From CAYFJO01 sp964343305 (lineage in GTDB: Bacteria > Planctomycetota > Planctomycetia > Pirellulales > Pirellulaceae): a stretch of 14,864 nt of DNA. The notes below the pieces were generated by a model, which searched no databases, was not told the origin of the DNA, and saw nothing but the letters and a program-made list of their open reading frames with translations. The stretch is from assembly GCA_964343305.1 (NCBI GenBank), contig CAYFJO010000269.1, forward strand, positions 1-14,864, written 5' to 3'. Made by a program: the position numbers and the translations under genes. Position 1 is the first letter of the stretch; each line of letters starts with the position of its first letter. This document shows positions 1 to 7,855 of the stretch, piece after piece.

Positions 1-53
1 CGCGTTCGCAAAGTGCATTGCCAATTCCCATACAGAAGCGAAAACCCCCATCC

Positions 54-1492
<1,439 letters not shown>

Positions 1493-1511
<19 letters not shown>

Positions 1512-2230
1512 TCATCGATGAGCCCGCCAAAGGTGCTTGGAACATGGCCGTCGACGAGGTGCTGATGCAGTCTACGGCCGAGAGCGGCGAATCGATCTTA
1601 AGATTCTATCGTTGGCAAGAGCCCACCATCTCTTTGGGATACTTTCAACAATATGCCGATCGCGTCCATCATACGCCCAGTCTCAGTTGTCCGATCGTCC
1701 GTCGATCAACAGGCGGTGGGGCAATCATTCACGACCAGGAATTGACGTACAGTTTTTGTACACCTGCGGTAAACCGCATCCCAAGCGATCATTGCCGGTT
1801 GTATTCACACTTTCACGAGTCGCTGATAGCTGTGTTGCTCAGCCGAGGCGTACACGCGGAAACCTGTGGGCAGACTCAGAGTCACGACCGCAATACGTTT
1901 CTTTGTTTTATGCGTCGTAGTCACGGCGATGTGTTGATTGGCGAAAAGAAAGTGATTGGGAGCGCCCAACGCCGAAAAAGACGAACAATTCTCCAACATG
2001 GAAGCATCTTGTTGCGCCGGTCCATTGCGGCACCTGAATTGAGTGGCATTGAAGAAATCGCAACAACAAAAATTGATGTGATCGAGTTCATCACTGACTT
2101 ATTGCCGCTTCTAAGTTGTCGATTGGATTTGTCATTTGTCGTGACGGCAATTCGGCCAAGTGAATTGACCTCCGCCCAGCAACTTGCACGTGAGAAATAT
2201 GGCCATCAGACCTGGAACAAAAGGAAGTAG
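1493..2230 (+). CDS. Lipoate-protein ligase/octanoyltransferase family protein (LipM-like)
   Basis: Member of the LplA/LipB/LipM cofactor-transferase family, which attaches octanoyl or lipoyl groups to a lysine of lipoyl domains such as the glycine-cleavage H-protein. Visible motifs are RRSTGGGAIIH (residues 70-80), the lysine motif KKVIGSAQRR (152-161) and QHGSILL (168-174). Cys138 lies in a CF motif about 15 residues before the lysine motif, where LipM enzymes carry their catalytic cysteine; this favours octanoyltransfer over ATP-dependent ligation. At 245 residues it is short for a full LplA, and no C-terminal accessory domain is visible. The GTG start at 1493 is the only start that keeps the conserved N-terminal stretch RLIIDEPAKGAWNMAVDE. 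It lies inside gcvPB and has no clear ribosome site, consistent with translational coupling. The family is secure; the choice among LipM, LplA and LipL chemistry is inferred. Confidence 0.88.
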
Positions 2231-2257
2231 AGGGCAGCCACTCAATAGAGGGTATTT

Positions 2258-2285
2258 TTGACGAATGGCTATCTTTTATTATGCT
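2258..2285 (+). promoter_or_regulatory. Candidate sigma-70-like promoter upstream of the FHA gene
   Basis: TTGACG at 2258-2263 and TATGCT at 2280-2285 are separated by 16 bp, in an AT-rich 213 bp intergenic stretch after the lipoyl transferase gene. It would give a leader of roughly 150 nt before the FHA gene. The match is only by eye and planctomycete promoters are poorly defined, so this is tentative. Confidence 0.3.
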
Positions 2286-2443
2286 ATAGCTTTACATCAA
2301 ATGTGTTTTCGAGGATAACAGACCAACTCAACTGTATGGTGGATTTCCCGATGGGGGAAAATCACGTAACACGGCAATTCCGTCGCTATTCCCCCTTTTA
2401 TCGTCAAACATTTCGGTCTTATCGATCACCTTAGGACTGACAG

Positions 2444-3160
2444 ATGAAAGTCAAACTCAAGGTATTGCACGGTTCAAACGCCGGTCGTGAAGTCAAAGTT
2501 CCGGTAGCGGAATTTGTCATCGGTCGCAAAGAAGGATGTCATTTACGTCCTCGAAGTGATTTGATCAGCCGCAAGCACTGTGTCATTGAAATCAGCGAAT
2601 CGGTCGTGAAGGTGCGCGACCTGAAGAGTCGTAACGGAACTTTTGTAAACGGCGAACGGCTTGAAGGTGAAATTGAACTGACGCTTGGTGATCGCCTCAA
2701 GGTTGGCAAGATTGAGTTTGAAGTTCTGATCGACCATGGCTTAGGTGGCAACAAGAAGCCCGTCGTCAAGGACGTCAAAGAAGCGGTCGCACGGGTTGCA
2801 CAAAAGAAGCCAGGCGAAAAACAAGAAAGCGACATCAGCAGTTGGTTAGAGGAAGCCGACGAGATTGACCGTGAACAACGGATGACCGATCCTGACACAC
2901 GGCAATATAAGCTTGGTGAGACGGAACGAGTCACGATGGATCGGCCGCTCACGAAAGAAGAACAGGAAGAATTAGAGGCACCAGAGGTGCCTTCGGCGGA
3001 TACGATCAGCGGTGGGGACGCGGACACAACGGACGACACAAAGATTGAAAAGAAGAAGAAAAAGGAATTCGGCAAACTGCCAAAGGCGGAAGGCCCCCAA
3101 TCCAAAGATTCGTGCGACGCGGCCGCCCAAGTGCTGCGGGACTTTTTTAACCGTCGCTAG
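2444..3160 (+). CDS. FHA domain-containing protein
   Basis: An N-terminal forkhead-associated domain (about residues 4-96) binds phosphothreonine peptides. The signature residues are present: Gly27-Arg28 (VIGRKE), Ser42 and His45 in SRKH, and Asn64-Gly65-Thr66 followed by FVNG. The remaining ~140 residues carry no domain I recognise. They are highly charged, acidic around residues 125-205 and then with a lysine-rich run near 204-209, ending in a short hydrophobic/basic helix (AAAQVLRDFFNRR). No signal peptide or membrane segment is seen, so it is probably a cytoplasmic adaptor for a Ser/Thr kinase; no kinase lies in this window. ATG 2444 has AGGA seven bases upstream. It stands alone between a 213 bp leader region and a strong terminator. 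The FHA call is secure; its partner is unknown. Confidence 0.92.
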   Translation: MKVKLKVLHGSNAGREVKVPVAEFVIGRKEGCHLRPRSDLISRKHCVIEISESVVKVRDLKSRNGTFVNGERLEGEIELTLGDRLKVGKIEFEVLIDHGLGGNKKPVVKDVKEAVARVAQKKPGEKQESDISSWLEEADEIDREQRMTDPDTRQYKLGETERVTMDRPLTKEEQEELEAPEVPSADTISGGDADTTDDTKIEKKKKKEFGKLPKAEGPQSKDSCDAAAQVLRDFFNRR

Positions 3161-3190
3161 ATCGCTTACGCAAGAGACTTCTAAACGATC

Positions 3191-3222
3191 AAAAGTCCGG
3201 CCAGTTGAGGTCGGACTTTTTT
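3191..3222 (+). terminator. Rho-independent terminator after the FHA gene
   Basis: AAAAGTCCG (3191-3199) and CGGACTTTT (3212-3220) form a perfect 9 bp stem with a 12 nt loop, and the T-run continues to 3222. It starts 30 bp after the FHA stop codon and separates that gene from the sigma factor unit. Confidence 0.85.
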
Positions 3223-3397
3223 GTTGTAATTTGAAGAATTTCGCGGTAATTGTCCAAGATGCCAGGGTTTCACCTAGAATGGTTGTTGAATTCCCTCCCC
3301 AACAGTCGTCATCGACCATCACCAACATGAAACCGACGGCAAATTTTGTGAGTATTCTTCTATTGAGGTGCCATTGCGGCGCACCGAGGATGTCCTG

Positions 3398-3964
3398 TTG
3401 TCCGACCAACTTCGTGAATTGATCAGTCGTTGCCTTGACGGCCAGCAGGATGCGATGGTCCAGCTAGTCGACCGTTTTCGTGGACAAGTGTTCGGCTTGT
3501 GTTATCGCATGCTGGGCCAACGCGAAGACGCCGAGGACGCCGCGCAGGAAACGTTCGTACGCGTGCTAAGGAGCCTGATGACTTGGGATTCTTCCCGGGC
3601 GTTCGAACCATGGTTGCTGGCCATTGCCGGCAATCGCTGCCGCACGGCACTCGCCAAACGCAAACGAAAGCCCGCCATGCAAACCATCGCTGAACCGATT
3701 GCCGATCGCACGCCGGATATGCAAGCGGCCCAGAATCTGGCCGAAGAAGTGAGGCTAGGTTTGGGCAAGTTACGTGACGAGTATCGCGAGGCGTTCGTGT
3801 TGTTCCACGACCAGGAACTCGGTTACGCTGAGATTGCGGAAATACTAGACTGTCCTTTGGGTACGGTAAAAACCTGGGTGCACCGGGCTCGTCGCGAGTT
3901 GATCGATCATCTCAAGCGGCGCGGTGTTGTACAGGAGGCAAATCATGAAATGCGACGCGTTTGA
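3398..3964 (+). CDS. RNA polymerase ECF-type sigma factor (sigma-70 family)
   Basis: About 188 residues with the two-domain ECF layout. Sigma region 2 covers roughly residues 18-90 (VDRFRGQVFGLCYRMLGQ, then EDAEDAAQETFVRV and PWLLAIAGNRCR). Region 4 covers roughly residues 122-180, with the helix-turn-helix GYAEIAEILDCPLGTVKTWVHRARREL that reads the -35 element. It is directly followed, with a 20 bp overlap, by a zinc-finger anti-sigma gene, so it is presumably held at the membrane until a signal releases it. For the start I favour TTG 3398, giving M-S-D-Q-L-R-E-L-I, because GAGGA lies at 3386-3390 with ideal spacing and homologues begin with this sequence. A GTG at 3368 would add 10 residues but lacks a ribosome site. 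The regulon and signal cannot be read from the sequence. Confidence 0.95.
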   Translation: MSDQLRELISRCLDGQQDAMVQLVDRFRGQVFGLCYRMLGQREDAEDAAQETFVRVLRSLMTWDSSRAFEPWLLAIAGNRCRTALAKRKRKPAMQTIAEPIADRTPDMQAAQNLAEEVRLGLGKLRDEYREAFVLFHDQELGYAEIAEILDCPLGTVKTWVHRARRELIDHLKRRGVVQEANHEMRRV

Positions 3965-4676
3965 AACACAATTACAAGATTTGTTGGACGAACGAGCTTG
4001 TTTGAAACAGGACCAGCAACTAGACGCGCATGCATCGAAATGCCAGTCTTGCCGTGAAACACTGGCCGCCGCGGTGGTGTTACAAGAAGGCGTCGACTTG
4101 TTCGAAGTCCCCGATCCGTCCGCGGAATTCTCTAAGAAGGTTGTGGCGGCAAGCATGTCGCAATCCTCGCCCACGACTTCCCGCGCTACGCTGGTGATTT
4201 CAGCAATCGCCGTGATTGCTGCGTTGCTGCTCGTTGCCATCATTCCCGTCGCCCAGAACTTGCTCAAGCCGGTGGACCCGATTGCAACGGACACCGATTC
4301 GCAAGACTCGCCAAATCTGAGCACAGAGAACGACAAACCCTCGCTCGTCGAAAACGATGCTTCGCCAAAAAACGAATCGTCTGACGATGACTTGTTGGAC
4401 CCGATGCCCGACCACGATTCAGGCGATAGCATTGCTCAACGGCCGATGAATAATCGATCGATGGTACCACTTGCTGGTGGATTAGCGTTGCCCGAGTTTC
4501 CTTCGTTCCGTGACATGTCGGAACACTCCAACCGCATTCCTGGAGTGCGTCCCATACGATCTTCATTCGGCGTGGTGCTGGGTCTGCTGCGTCGCGCATT
4601 ACCGGGTGGTCGTGATGGAGAGCCAGACAAGCCGCAGGCCGGCGTGCTCCAATTCAACGTCACCAACCTGACATAA
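3945..4676 (+). CDS. Membrane anti-sigma factor with zinc-finger (ZAS) domain
   Basis: This 243-residue protein is encoded immediately after the ECF sigma gene and overlaps its last 20 bp. The cytoplasmic N-terminus carries the anti-sigma zinc motif His29-x3-Cys33-x2-Cys36 (HASKCQSC), which normally clamps the cognate sigma factor. A single membrane helix follows at about residues 82-103 (LVISAIAVIAALLLVAIIPV). The ~140 residues beyond it should lie outside the cytoplasmic membrane. They are rich in Ser, Asp, Asn and Pro and match no sensor domain I know. ATG 3945 is preceded by a textbook AGGAGG at 3933-3938, which settles the start against the longer reading at 3924. Release of the sigma factor would need proteolysis or a conformational change; no protease gene is adjacent. 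The class is secure; the signal is unknown. Confidence 0.88.
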   Translation: MKCDAFETQLQDLLDERACLKQDQQLDAHASKCQSCRETLAAAVVLQEGVDLFEVPDPSAEFSKKVVAASMSQSSPTTSRATLVISAIAVIAALLLVAIIPVAQNLLKPVDPIATDTDSQDSPNLSTENDKPSLVENDASPKNESSDDDLLDPMPDHDSGDSIAQRPMNNRSMVPLAGGLALPEFPSFRDMSEHSNRIPGVRPIRSSFGVVLGLLRRALPGGRDGEPDKPQAGVLQFNVTNLT

Positions 4677-4689
4677 GGCGGTAAAAGTA

Positions 4690-4717
4690 GCTTGGGACCA
4701 TTGTCCCAAGCGATTTT
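4690..4717 (+). terminator. Rho-independent terminator after the sigma/anti-sigma unit
   Basis: GCTTGGGAC (4690-4698) pairs perfectly with GTCCCAAGC (4703-4711) around a 4 nt loop and is followed by GATTTT. It begins 13 bp after the anti-sigma stop codon. The T-run is short, so termination may be partial. Confidence 0.7.
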
Positions 4718-4964
4718 CACAGGACAAATCCCCCCCATTCTACCGGCGCAACCAGCACGACCATTCGCTGTGATGTGGTCGATGCAGCTTACGACCATAT
4801 CTTTTCTCTCAACGCTAATATCGCGCACATCTGCAACCTCCAGCAAAACCCCCTATTTTGCCTGATTGTTGAATTTTTTCATCCAAGCAGGTCGATGACT
4901 CATTTTGTCGCCGCAAACGTTCAGCACAAAGTGGGTTCCAAAGTTTGATTAAGGGGATTGCTCC
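4718..4964. other. Intergenic stretch with no gene seen
   Basis: About 250 bp between the terminator of the sigma/anti-sigma unit and the next start codon. I see no convincing coding frame, RNA gene or repeat. It presumably holds the promoter of the 131-residue protein gene, but no unambiguous -35/-10 pair stands out. A minus-strand open frame through it is the antisense of that gene's coding region and is not credible. Confidence 0.5.
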
Positions 4965-5360
4965 GTGGCCAAGAAGAATGAAGCCGAAGTACAGATGGAT
5001 CGCCGTGATAATGACCGACGCGACGAGGATCGTCGGCAAAGCGATCAACCTGTGGCAGGGGAGCGCCGCAGCGAGAGTCGCCGCAAGGTGCAACGTCGCC
5101 GTCAGATCGATCCGACAACCTGTGAACGCGATTATACGAACGACGAAATCGAGTTCATGCAAGCACTGGACGAATACAAGCGCCGCAATGGCCGCATGTT
5201 TCCAACGTGTAGCGAGATCTTGGAAGTGATCCGCGACCTGGGTTACTGTCGCGTCGACGAAGATGGTTTCGTCGAGGTAGTGAGCGACGTGCAAGGCGAG
5301 ACGTTCGGCACGGACGAAGACGCCGTGAAAGAAGACGTCGAATTGGTTGAGGAAGTCTGA
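4965..5360 (+). CDS. Conserved hypothetical protein, charged (planctomycete type)
   Basis: 131 residues, no function recognised. Residues 12-46 are dominated by Arg, Asp and Glu in repeats of the form DRRDxDRR and RRSESRRK, and look disordered or nucleic-acid-binding. The next section (about 48-95: DPTTCERDYTNDEIEFM, then YKRRNGRMFPTCSEILEVIRDLGY) looks like a compact helical domain and, from memory of the family, is the part conserved among planctomycetes. The C-terminus (about 96-131) is very acidic. No signal peptide or membrane segment is present. The GTG start at 4965 is supported by AAGGGGA about eight bases upstream and yields MAKKNEAEVQ. It is a single-gene unit closed by an unusually strong terminator, which suggests a well-expressed transcript. 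That this is a real gene is fairly sure; its role is unknown. Confidence 0.82.
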   Translation: MAKKNEAEVQMDRRDNDRRDEDRRQSDQPVAGERRSESRRKVQRRRQIDPTTCERDYTNDEIEFMQALDEYKRRNGRMFPTCSEILEVIRDLGYCRVDEDGFVEVVSDVQGETFGTDEDAVKEDVELVEEV

Positions 5361-5427
5361 CCCTCTCCATCACGAAACACAAGTCGACATCGCCAAAGAA
5401 TTAAACAAGGGCGAATTGTCGACGACC

Positions 5428-5467
5428 AACAGAGGAGACGACGTCATTCGTCTCCTCTGTTTTTTTT
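5428..5467 (+). terminator. Strong rho-independent terminator
   Basis: A perfect 14 bp stem (5428-5441 with 5448-5461), a 6 nt loop CGTCAT and an eight-T run from 5460 to 5467. It lies 67 bp beyond the stop codon of the charged hypothetical protein gene. The first palindromic element begins at the very next base. Confidence 0.93.
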
Positions 5468-5555
5468 CATGATTCAAAAAGGGGGCAGGTACTTTTGCCG
5501 GAACGGCCCAATGGGTGCTTGGCACAAAAGTACCTGCCCCCCTTTTTGAATCATG
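5468..5555. repeat. Palindromic intergenic element, copy 1
   Basis: A near-perfect inverted repeat of 88 bp. The left arm (5468-5499) starts CATGATTCAAAAAGGGGGCA. The right arm (5521-5555) is its reverse complement apart from one extra C in the G/C run and a CA bulge. The ~20 nt centre contains its own small hairpin, GCCC-AAT-GGGT. A 35 nt core (5494-5528) recurs in copy 2 with two changes, both in the apical loop. It codes for nothing and carries no transposase. It resembles REP/RAYT-mobilised or MITE-like hairpins, but the family name is my inference. Confidence 0.88.
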
Positions 5556-5578
5556 CGGTTTTTTGTGTTTTTGCTCTT

Positions 5579-5599
5579 GTGACGAAAATCGTTTGTCAC
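5579..5599. repeat. Short inverted repeat between the two palindromic elements
   Basis: GTGACGAA (5579-5586) can pair with TTTGTCAC (5592-5599), 8 bp including one G-T wobble, around a 5 nt loop. It could be an operator or just a small hairpin; there is no T-run and no adjacent gene start. Low significance on its own. Confidence 0.3.
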
Positions 5600-5637
5600 T
5601 AATCTACCCGCCAATCTCGTCGAACAGGCTAGCAGTT

Positions 5638-5716
5638 TGATTCAAAAAGGGGTCAGGTATCTTTGCCGGAACGGCCCACAGGGTGCTTGGCACAAAGGTA
5701 TCTCACCCCTTTTTGA
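5638..5716. repeat. Palindromic intergenic element, copy 2 (more degenerate)
   Basis: A second copy 168 bp downstream of the first in the same orientation. Its left arm reads TGATTCAAAAAGGGGTCAGG and its right arm contains CACCCCTTTTTGA, giving a perfect 12 bp outer match (5642-5653 with 5705-5716) and mismatches further in. The core at 5662-5696 matches copy 1 at 33 of 35 positions; the two differences are in the tip loop (AT to CA). It ends 44 bp before the start codon of the TPR gene, so its hairpin could sit in or just upstream of that gene's leader. Confidence 0.85.
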
Positions 5717-5760
5717 CCTGGACGTTCGTCCCAGTCATCGCTTTTTGAGGCCTGACTATC

Positions 5761-6513
5761 GTGTCTACATTCAATTCGTCGTCAACCGGACGATCTCGTT
5801 TTGCCCTTCTTGTATGGATCATTCCCTACACACTTTGCACATGCATCGGCTGTGGTTTTTCAGCGACCGGGCACAACTTGGATGGCAAGCGGCTGTTTGA
5901 ACAAGGTCAATACGGCGCGGCGCTGCAAAAATTCCAACACGCCGCATCCACCGATCCAAGTAATCCAGACGCCTATTACAACATGGCGTCAACTTATCAT
6001 CGCATGGGAACGTCCACCGGCGATGCCAAATCGCCATACTATACCCAGGCCGAAGACCTCTACAATCAATGCCTGAATCTCGACTCGAATCACATCGATT
6101 GCTATCGCGGTCTGGCTGTGCTGCTGATTGAAACCAACCGCAAGGATCGTGCCTACACGTTGCTGAAGAACTGGGCCACGGCAAACCCATCCAACGCGGA
6201 TGCCGCCGTCGAATTGGCTCGCCTGTTTCACGAAGACGGCAAAGTGGAAACTTCGCGCCAGTATCTTGAGCACGCAGTTCAATTGGACCAACGCAACTCG
6301 CGAGCTTGGCGGGCATTGGCTCATTTGCGGGAAGAACAGGGAGATATCGGGCAAGCCCTGGCTAATTACCAGCGTTCTTATCAATTGAACGGCTTCCAAC
6401 CAGACGTGGCGACCAAAATCGCTCGTCTCCAGCAAAACGTCAACAGTCGCACCACGGTCATGCCTGGCGAAACACGCTGGGCGAAACCGACCGTTCCGTC
6501 ATCTCGCTATTAA
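5761..6513 (+). CDS. TPR-repeat protein with N-terminal signal sequence, possible lipoprotein
   Basis: 250 residues. The N-terminus (about 1-31) looks like an export signal: Arg residues, a hydrophobic run FALLVWIIPYTL, then CTCIGC. Cys31 could be a lipidation site, but the preceding CIG is a poor lipobox. Tetratricopeptide repeats follow at about residues 39-68, 69-110 (with a loop insertion), 112-143, 145-177 and 180-212, recognisable by W/Y-A-G-A spacing such as QYGAALQKFQHAASTDPSN and YYNMASTYHRMG. TPRs bind partner proteins, so this is probably an envelope scaffold; no enzyme domain is seen. The GTG start at 5761 keeps the whole signal sequence and has GAGG about 11 bases upstream, slightly far. 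It is followed after 126 bp by another exported protein in the same direction. The TPR call is secure; the role is unknown. Confidence 0.85.
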   Translation: MSTFNSSSTGRSRFALLVWIIPYTLCTCIGCGFSATGHNLDGKRLFEQGQYGAALQKFQHAASTDPSNPDAYYNMASTYHRMGTSTGDAKSPYYTQAEDLYNQCLNLDSNHIDCYRGLAVLLIETNRKDRAYTLLKNWATANPSNADAAVELARLFHEDGKVETSRQYLEHAVQLDQRNSRAWRALAHLREEQGDIGQALANYQRSYQLNGFQPDVATKIARLQQNVNSRTTVMPGETRWAKPTVPSSRY

Positions 6514-6563
6514 TGCGGCGGCCAGGCTCCTCTCAAATTTCCAACCTTCTGGGCAATCAAGAT

Positions 6564-6593
6564 TTGAGAATCTAGGGCAACTCTACCGATAAT
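6564..6593 (+). promoter_or_regulatory. Candidate sigma-70-like promoter for the CsgG/LpoB-like lipoprotein gene
   Basis: TTGAGA at 6564-6569 (5 of 6 to consensus) and GATAAT at 6588-6593 (5 of 6) are 18 bp apart. Transcription would begin near 6600, about 40 nt before the ATG at 6640. An 8 bp inverted repeat (TCTCAAAT 6531-6538 with ATTTGAGA 6562-6569) overlaps the -35 box and might be an operator. By eye only. Confidence 0.42.
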
Positions 6594-6639
6594 AACGACG
6601 TTCTTGTCTTGAACTCTTTTCAACGAACGTTCATTCGAC

Positions 6640-7707
6640 ATGCGTCAATTTTTGCTAGCGGTGTGTGTTTGCCTTCTCGCGCCGGGGTGTGCTGGTTGGC
6701 CAGAAAAGCTGCACCAGCCGCAGTATCACAATCCGTTTCCGCAACTTGGCCGCGTCGCAGTGCTGCCGTTTTTCAATCAAAGCGGCGAATCGACGTTGAA
6801 CGGTCTGGGCGTCGCCAACGCCTATCGTAACGAGCTGCAGCAGATCCCTGGTTTTGAAGTGATGCCGATCGGCGTGGTTCATCAAATCCTCGTCGGCAAC
6901 AACATCAAATTAGAACATCCCATCGACTTCCAACAACTTGCAAAACAATTGAATGTCGACGCGGTCATTGTTGGATCGATCACAGATTTCTCTGAGTACT
7001 ATCCGCCGCGGATGGGACTGGCCGTCAACTGGTATGCTGCCAATCCATGCTTTCATCCGATTCCACCAGGTTATGGGTTGCCTTGGGGAACGGCCGAGGA
7101 AGAATTCATTCCAGGTTCGCTGGTGTTAGAAGCAGAGTTCGCATTGGCTCGCGAGCAAATGAAAACGCAAACACCGATTCCACCCAAAGCGGATGTCCGT
7201 TTGATGCCCAGTGACAATCTGTTGCGGCCAAATGAAGCGGAGCCGTTGCCGGAAGTCGAGCAGACTTCGTCGCTAGCGGATTCGAGTGACGCCCATTCGA
7301 GTGTGCAGTCGATGGTAATTCAAGACGGCTTCGACGCGTCGGAGGTTTCCAACGATCCGTCGACCTTGTCTAACCCGAACCTTCCACCCGACTGGCCGGA
7401 CCCGCGCGGGTTTGTCCCGCCGCAACCACAACCTGTTCGTCCCAAATGTCATCCTCATCAAGGTCCGATCATTGAGCTGGTGCGACAGTATCATGGGAAC
7501 GACACAAAATTCACCGAGCAACTCAGAAATTATTACTCCTTTCGCAACGACGATCGGGCTGGGGGCTGGCGCTCTTATCTTCAACGCAAAGACGACTTTA
7601 TTCAGTTCTGCTGTCATCTGCACATCACCGAAATGTTGGCCGCACGAGGTGGTGCAAGCGAAACGCGAGTGGTGTTGAGAACAAAAGATGGCCGATATGA
7701 CCAATAG
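6640..7707 (+). CDS. Probable lipoprotein with CsgG/LpoB-like N-terminal region
   Basis: 355 residues. The N-terminus MRQFLLAVCVCLLAPGC is a lipoprotein-type signal with the lipidated Cys at residue 17 (APGC, an acceptable lipobox). Residues ~36-120 read RVAVLPFFNQSGES, then FEVMPIGVVHQIL and VDAVIVGSITDFSEY. This pattern (strand, short-lived nucleotide-fold-like segment, strand) is seen in the CsgG/LpoB/GNA1162-type envelope lipoproteins. A Pro-rich low-complexity linker spans about 175-270. A distinct C-terminal domain (about 276-347: ELVRQYHGNDTKFTEQL, YYSFRNDDRAGGW, CCHLHITEMLAARGG) is probably planctomycete-specific. No membrane helix follows the signal, so it should be periplasmic or membrane-tethered. 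Fold membership is inferred from motif style; the biochemical role is unknown. It is preceded by a plausible promoter and followed by a palindrome that may terminate it. Confidence 0.78.
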   Translation: MRQFLLAVCVCLLAPGCAGWPEKLHQPQYHNPFPQLGRVAVLPFFNQSGESTLNGLGVANAYRNELQQIPGFEVMPIGVVHQILVGNNIKLEHPIDFQQLAKQLNVDAVIVGSITDFSEYYPPRMGLAVNWYAANPCFHPIPPGYGLPWGTAEEEFIPGSLVLEAEFALAREQMKTQTPIPPKADVRLMPSDNLLRPNEAEPLPEVEQTSSLADSSDAHSSVQSMVIQDGFDASEVSNDPSTLSNPNLPPDWPDPRGFVPPQPQPVRPKCHPHQGPIIELVRQYHGNDTKFTEQLRNYYSFRNDDRAGGWRSYLQRKDDFIQFCCHLHITEMLAARGGASETRVVLRTKDGRYDQ

Positions 7708-7726
7708 GGCATGAGGCCCAGACTTG

Positions 7727-7763
7727 GGCATGGTCAAAAAGGGCCCCCTTTTTCAACCATGCC
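7727..7763. repeat. Short palindrome after the lipoprotein gene (terminator or relic element)
   Basis: The outer stem GGCATGGT (7727-7734) pairs perfectly with ACCATGCC (7756-7763). Inside it AAAAAG (7736-7741) pairs with CTTTTT (7748-7753) around a GC-rich tip. It starts 19 bp after the lipoprotein stop codon. It could act as a terminator in either direction, although no T-run follows the outer stem. Its inner arms, TCAAAAAGGG and CCCCCTTTTT, echo the outer arms of the two larger palindromes at 5468-5716. Confidence 0.7.
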
Positions 7764-7855
7764 AGTAATTGAGATGCTGCGGACGGTACCACTCGTAACA
7801 ATCCCGTCAAGAATTCCGGCTGCGGCACGACCCAAGATTTCAAGGAGTATCCCGC

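Noticed and set aside
2341..2362. A hairpin GATTTCCCG...GGGGAAAATC as terminator or riboswitch before the FHA gene
   Set aside because: The stem is short and bulged, no T-run follows, and the region shows no riboswitch consensus I recognise.
2539..3105. A 188-codon minus-strand open frame opposite the FHA gene, rich in Ser and Phe
   Set aside because: Low-complexity antisense of Lys/Glu-rich coding sequence; the plus strand has clear FHA motifs.
4815..5294. A 159-codon minus-strand open frame opposite the charged protein gene
   Set aside because: It is the antisense of a gene with a good ribosome site and a terminator in the right orientation; composition is shadow-like.
5468..5716. The two palindromes as a CRISPR array
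   Set aside because: There are only two copies, each internally palindromic, unequal arms, a 168 bp period, and no cas genes.
5637..5900. An 87-codon plus-strand open frame starting in palindromic copy 2
   Set aside because: It runs through the repeat and then out of frame across the TPR gene's signal sequence; no ribosome site and no protein-like composition.
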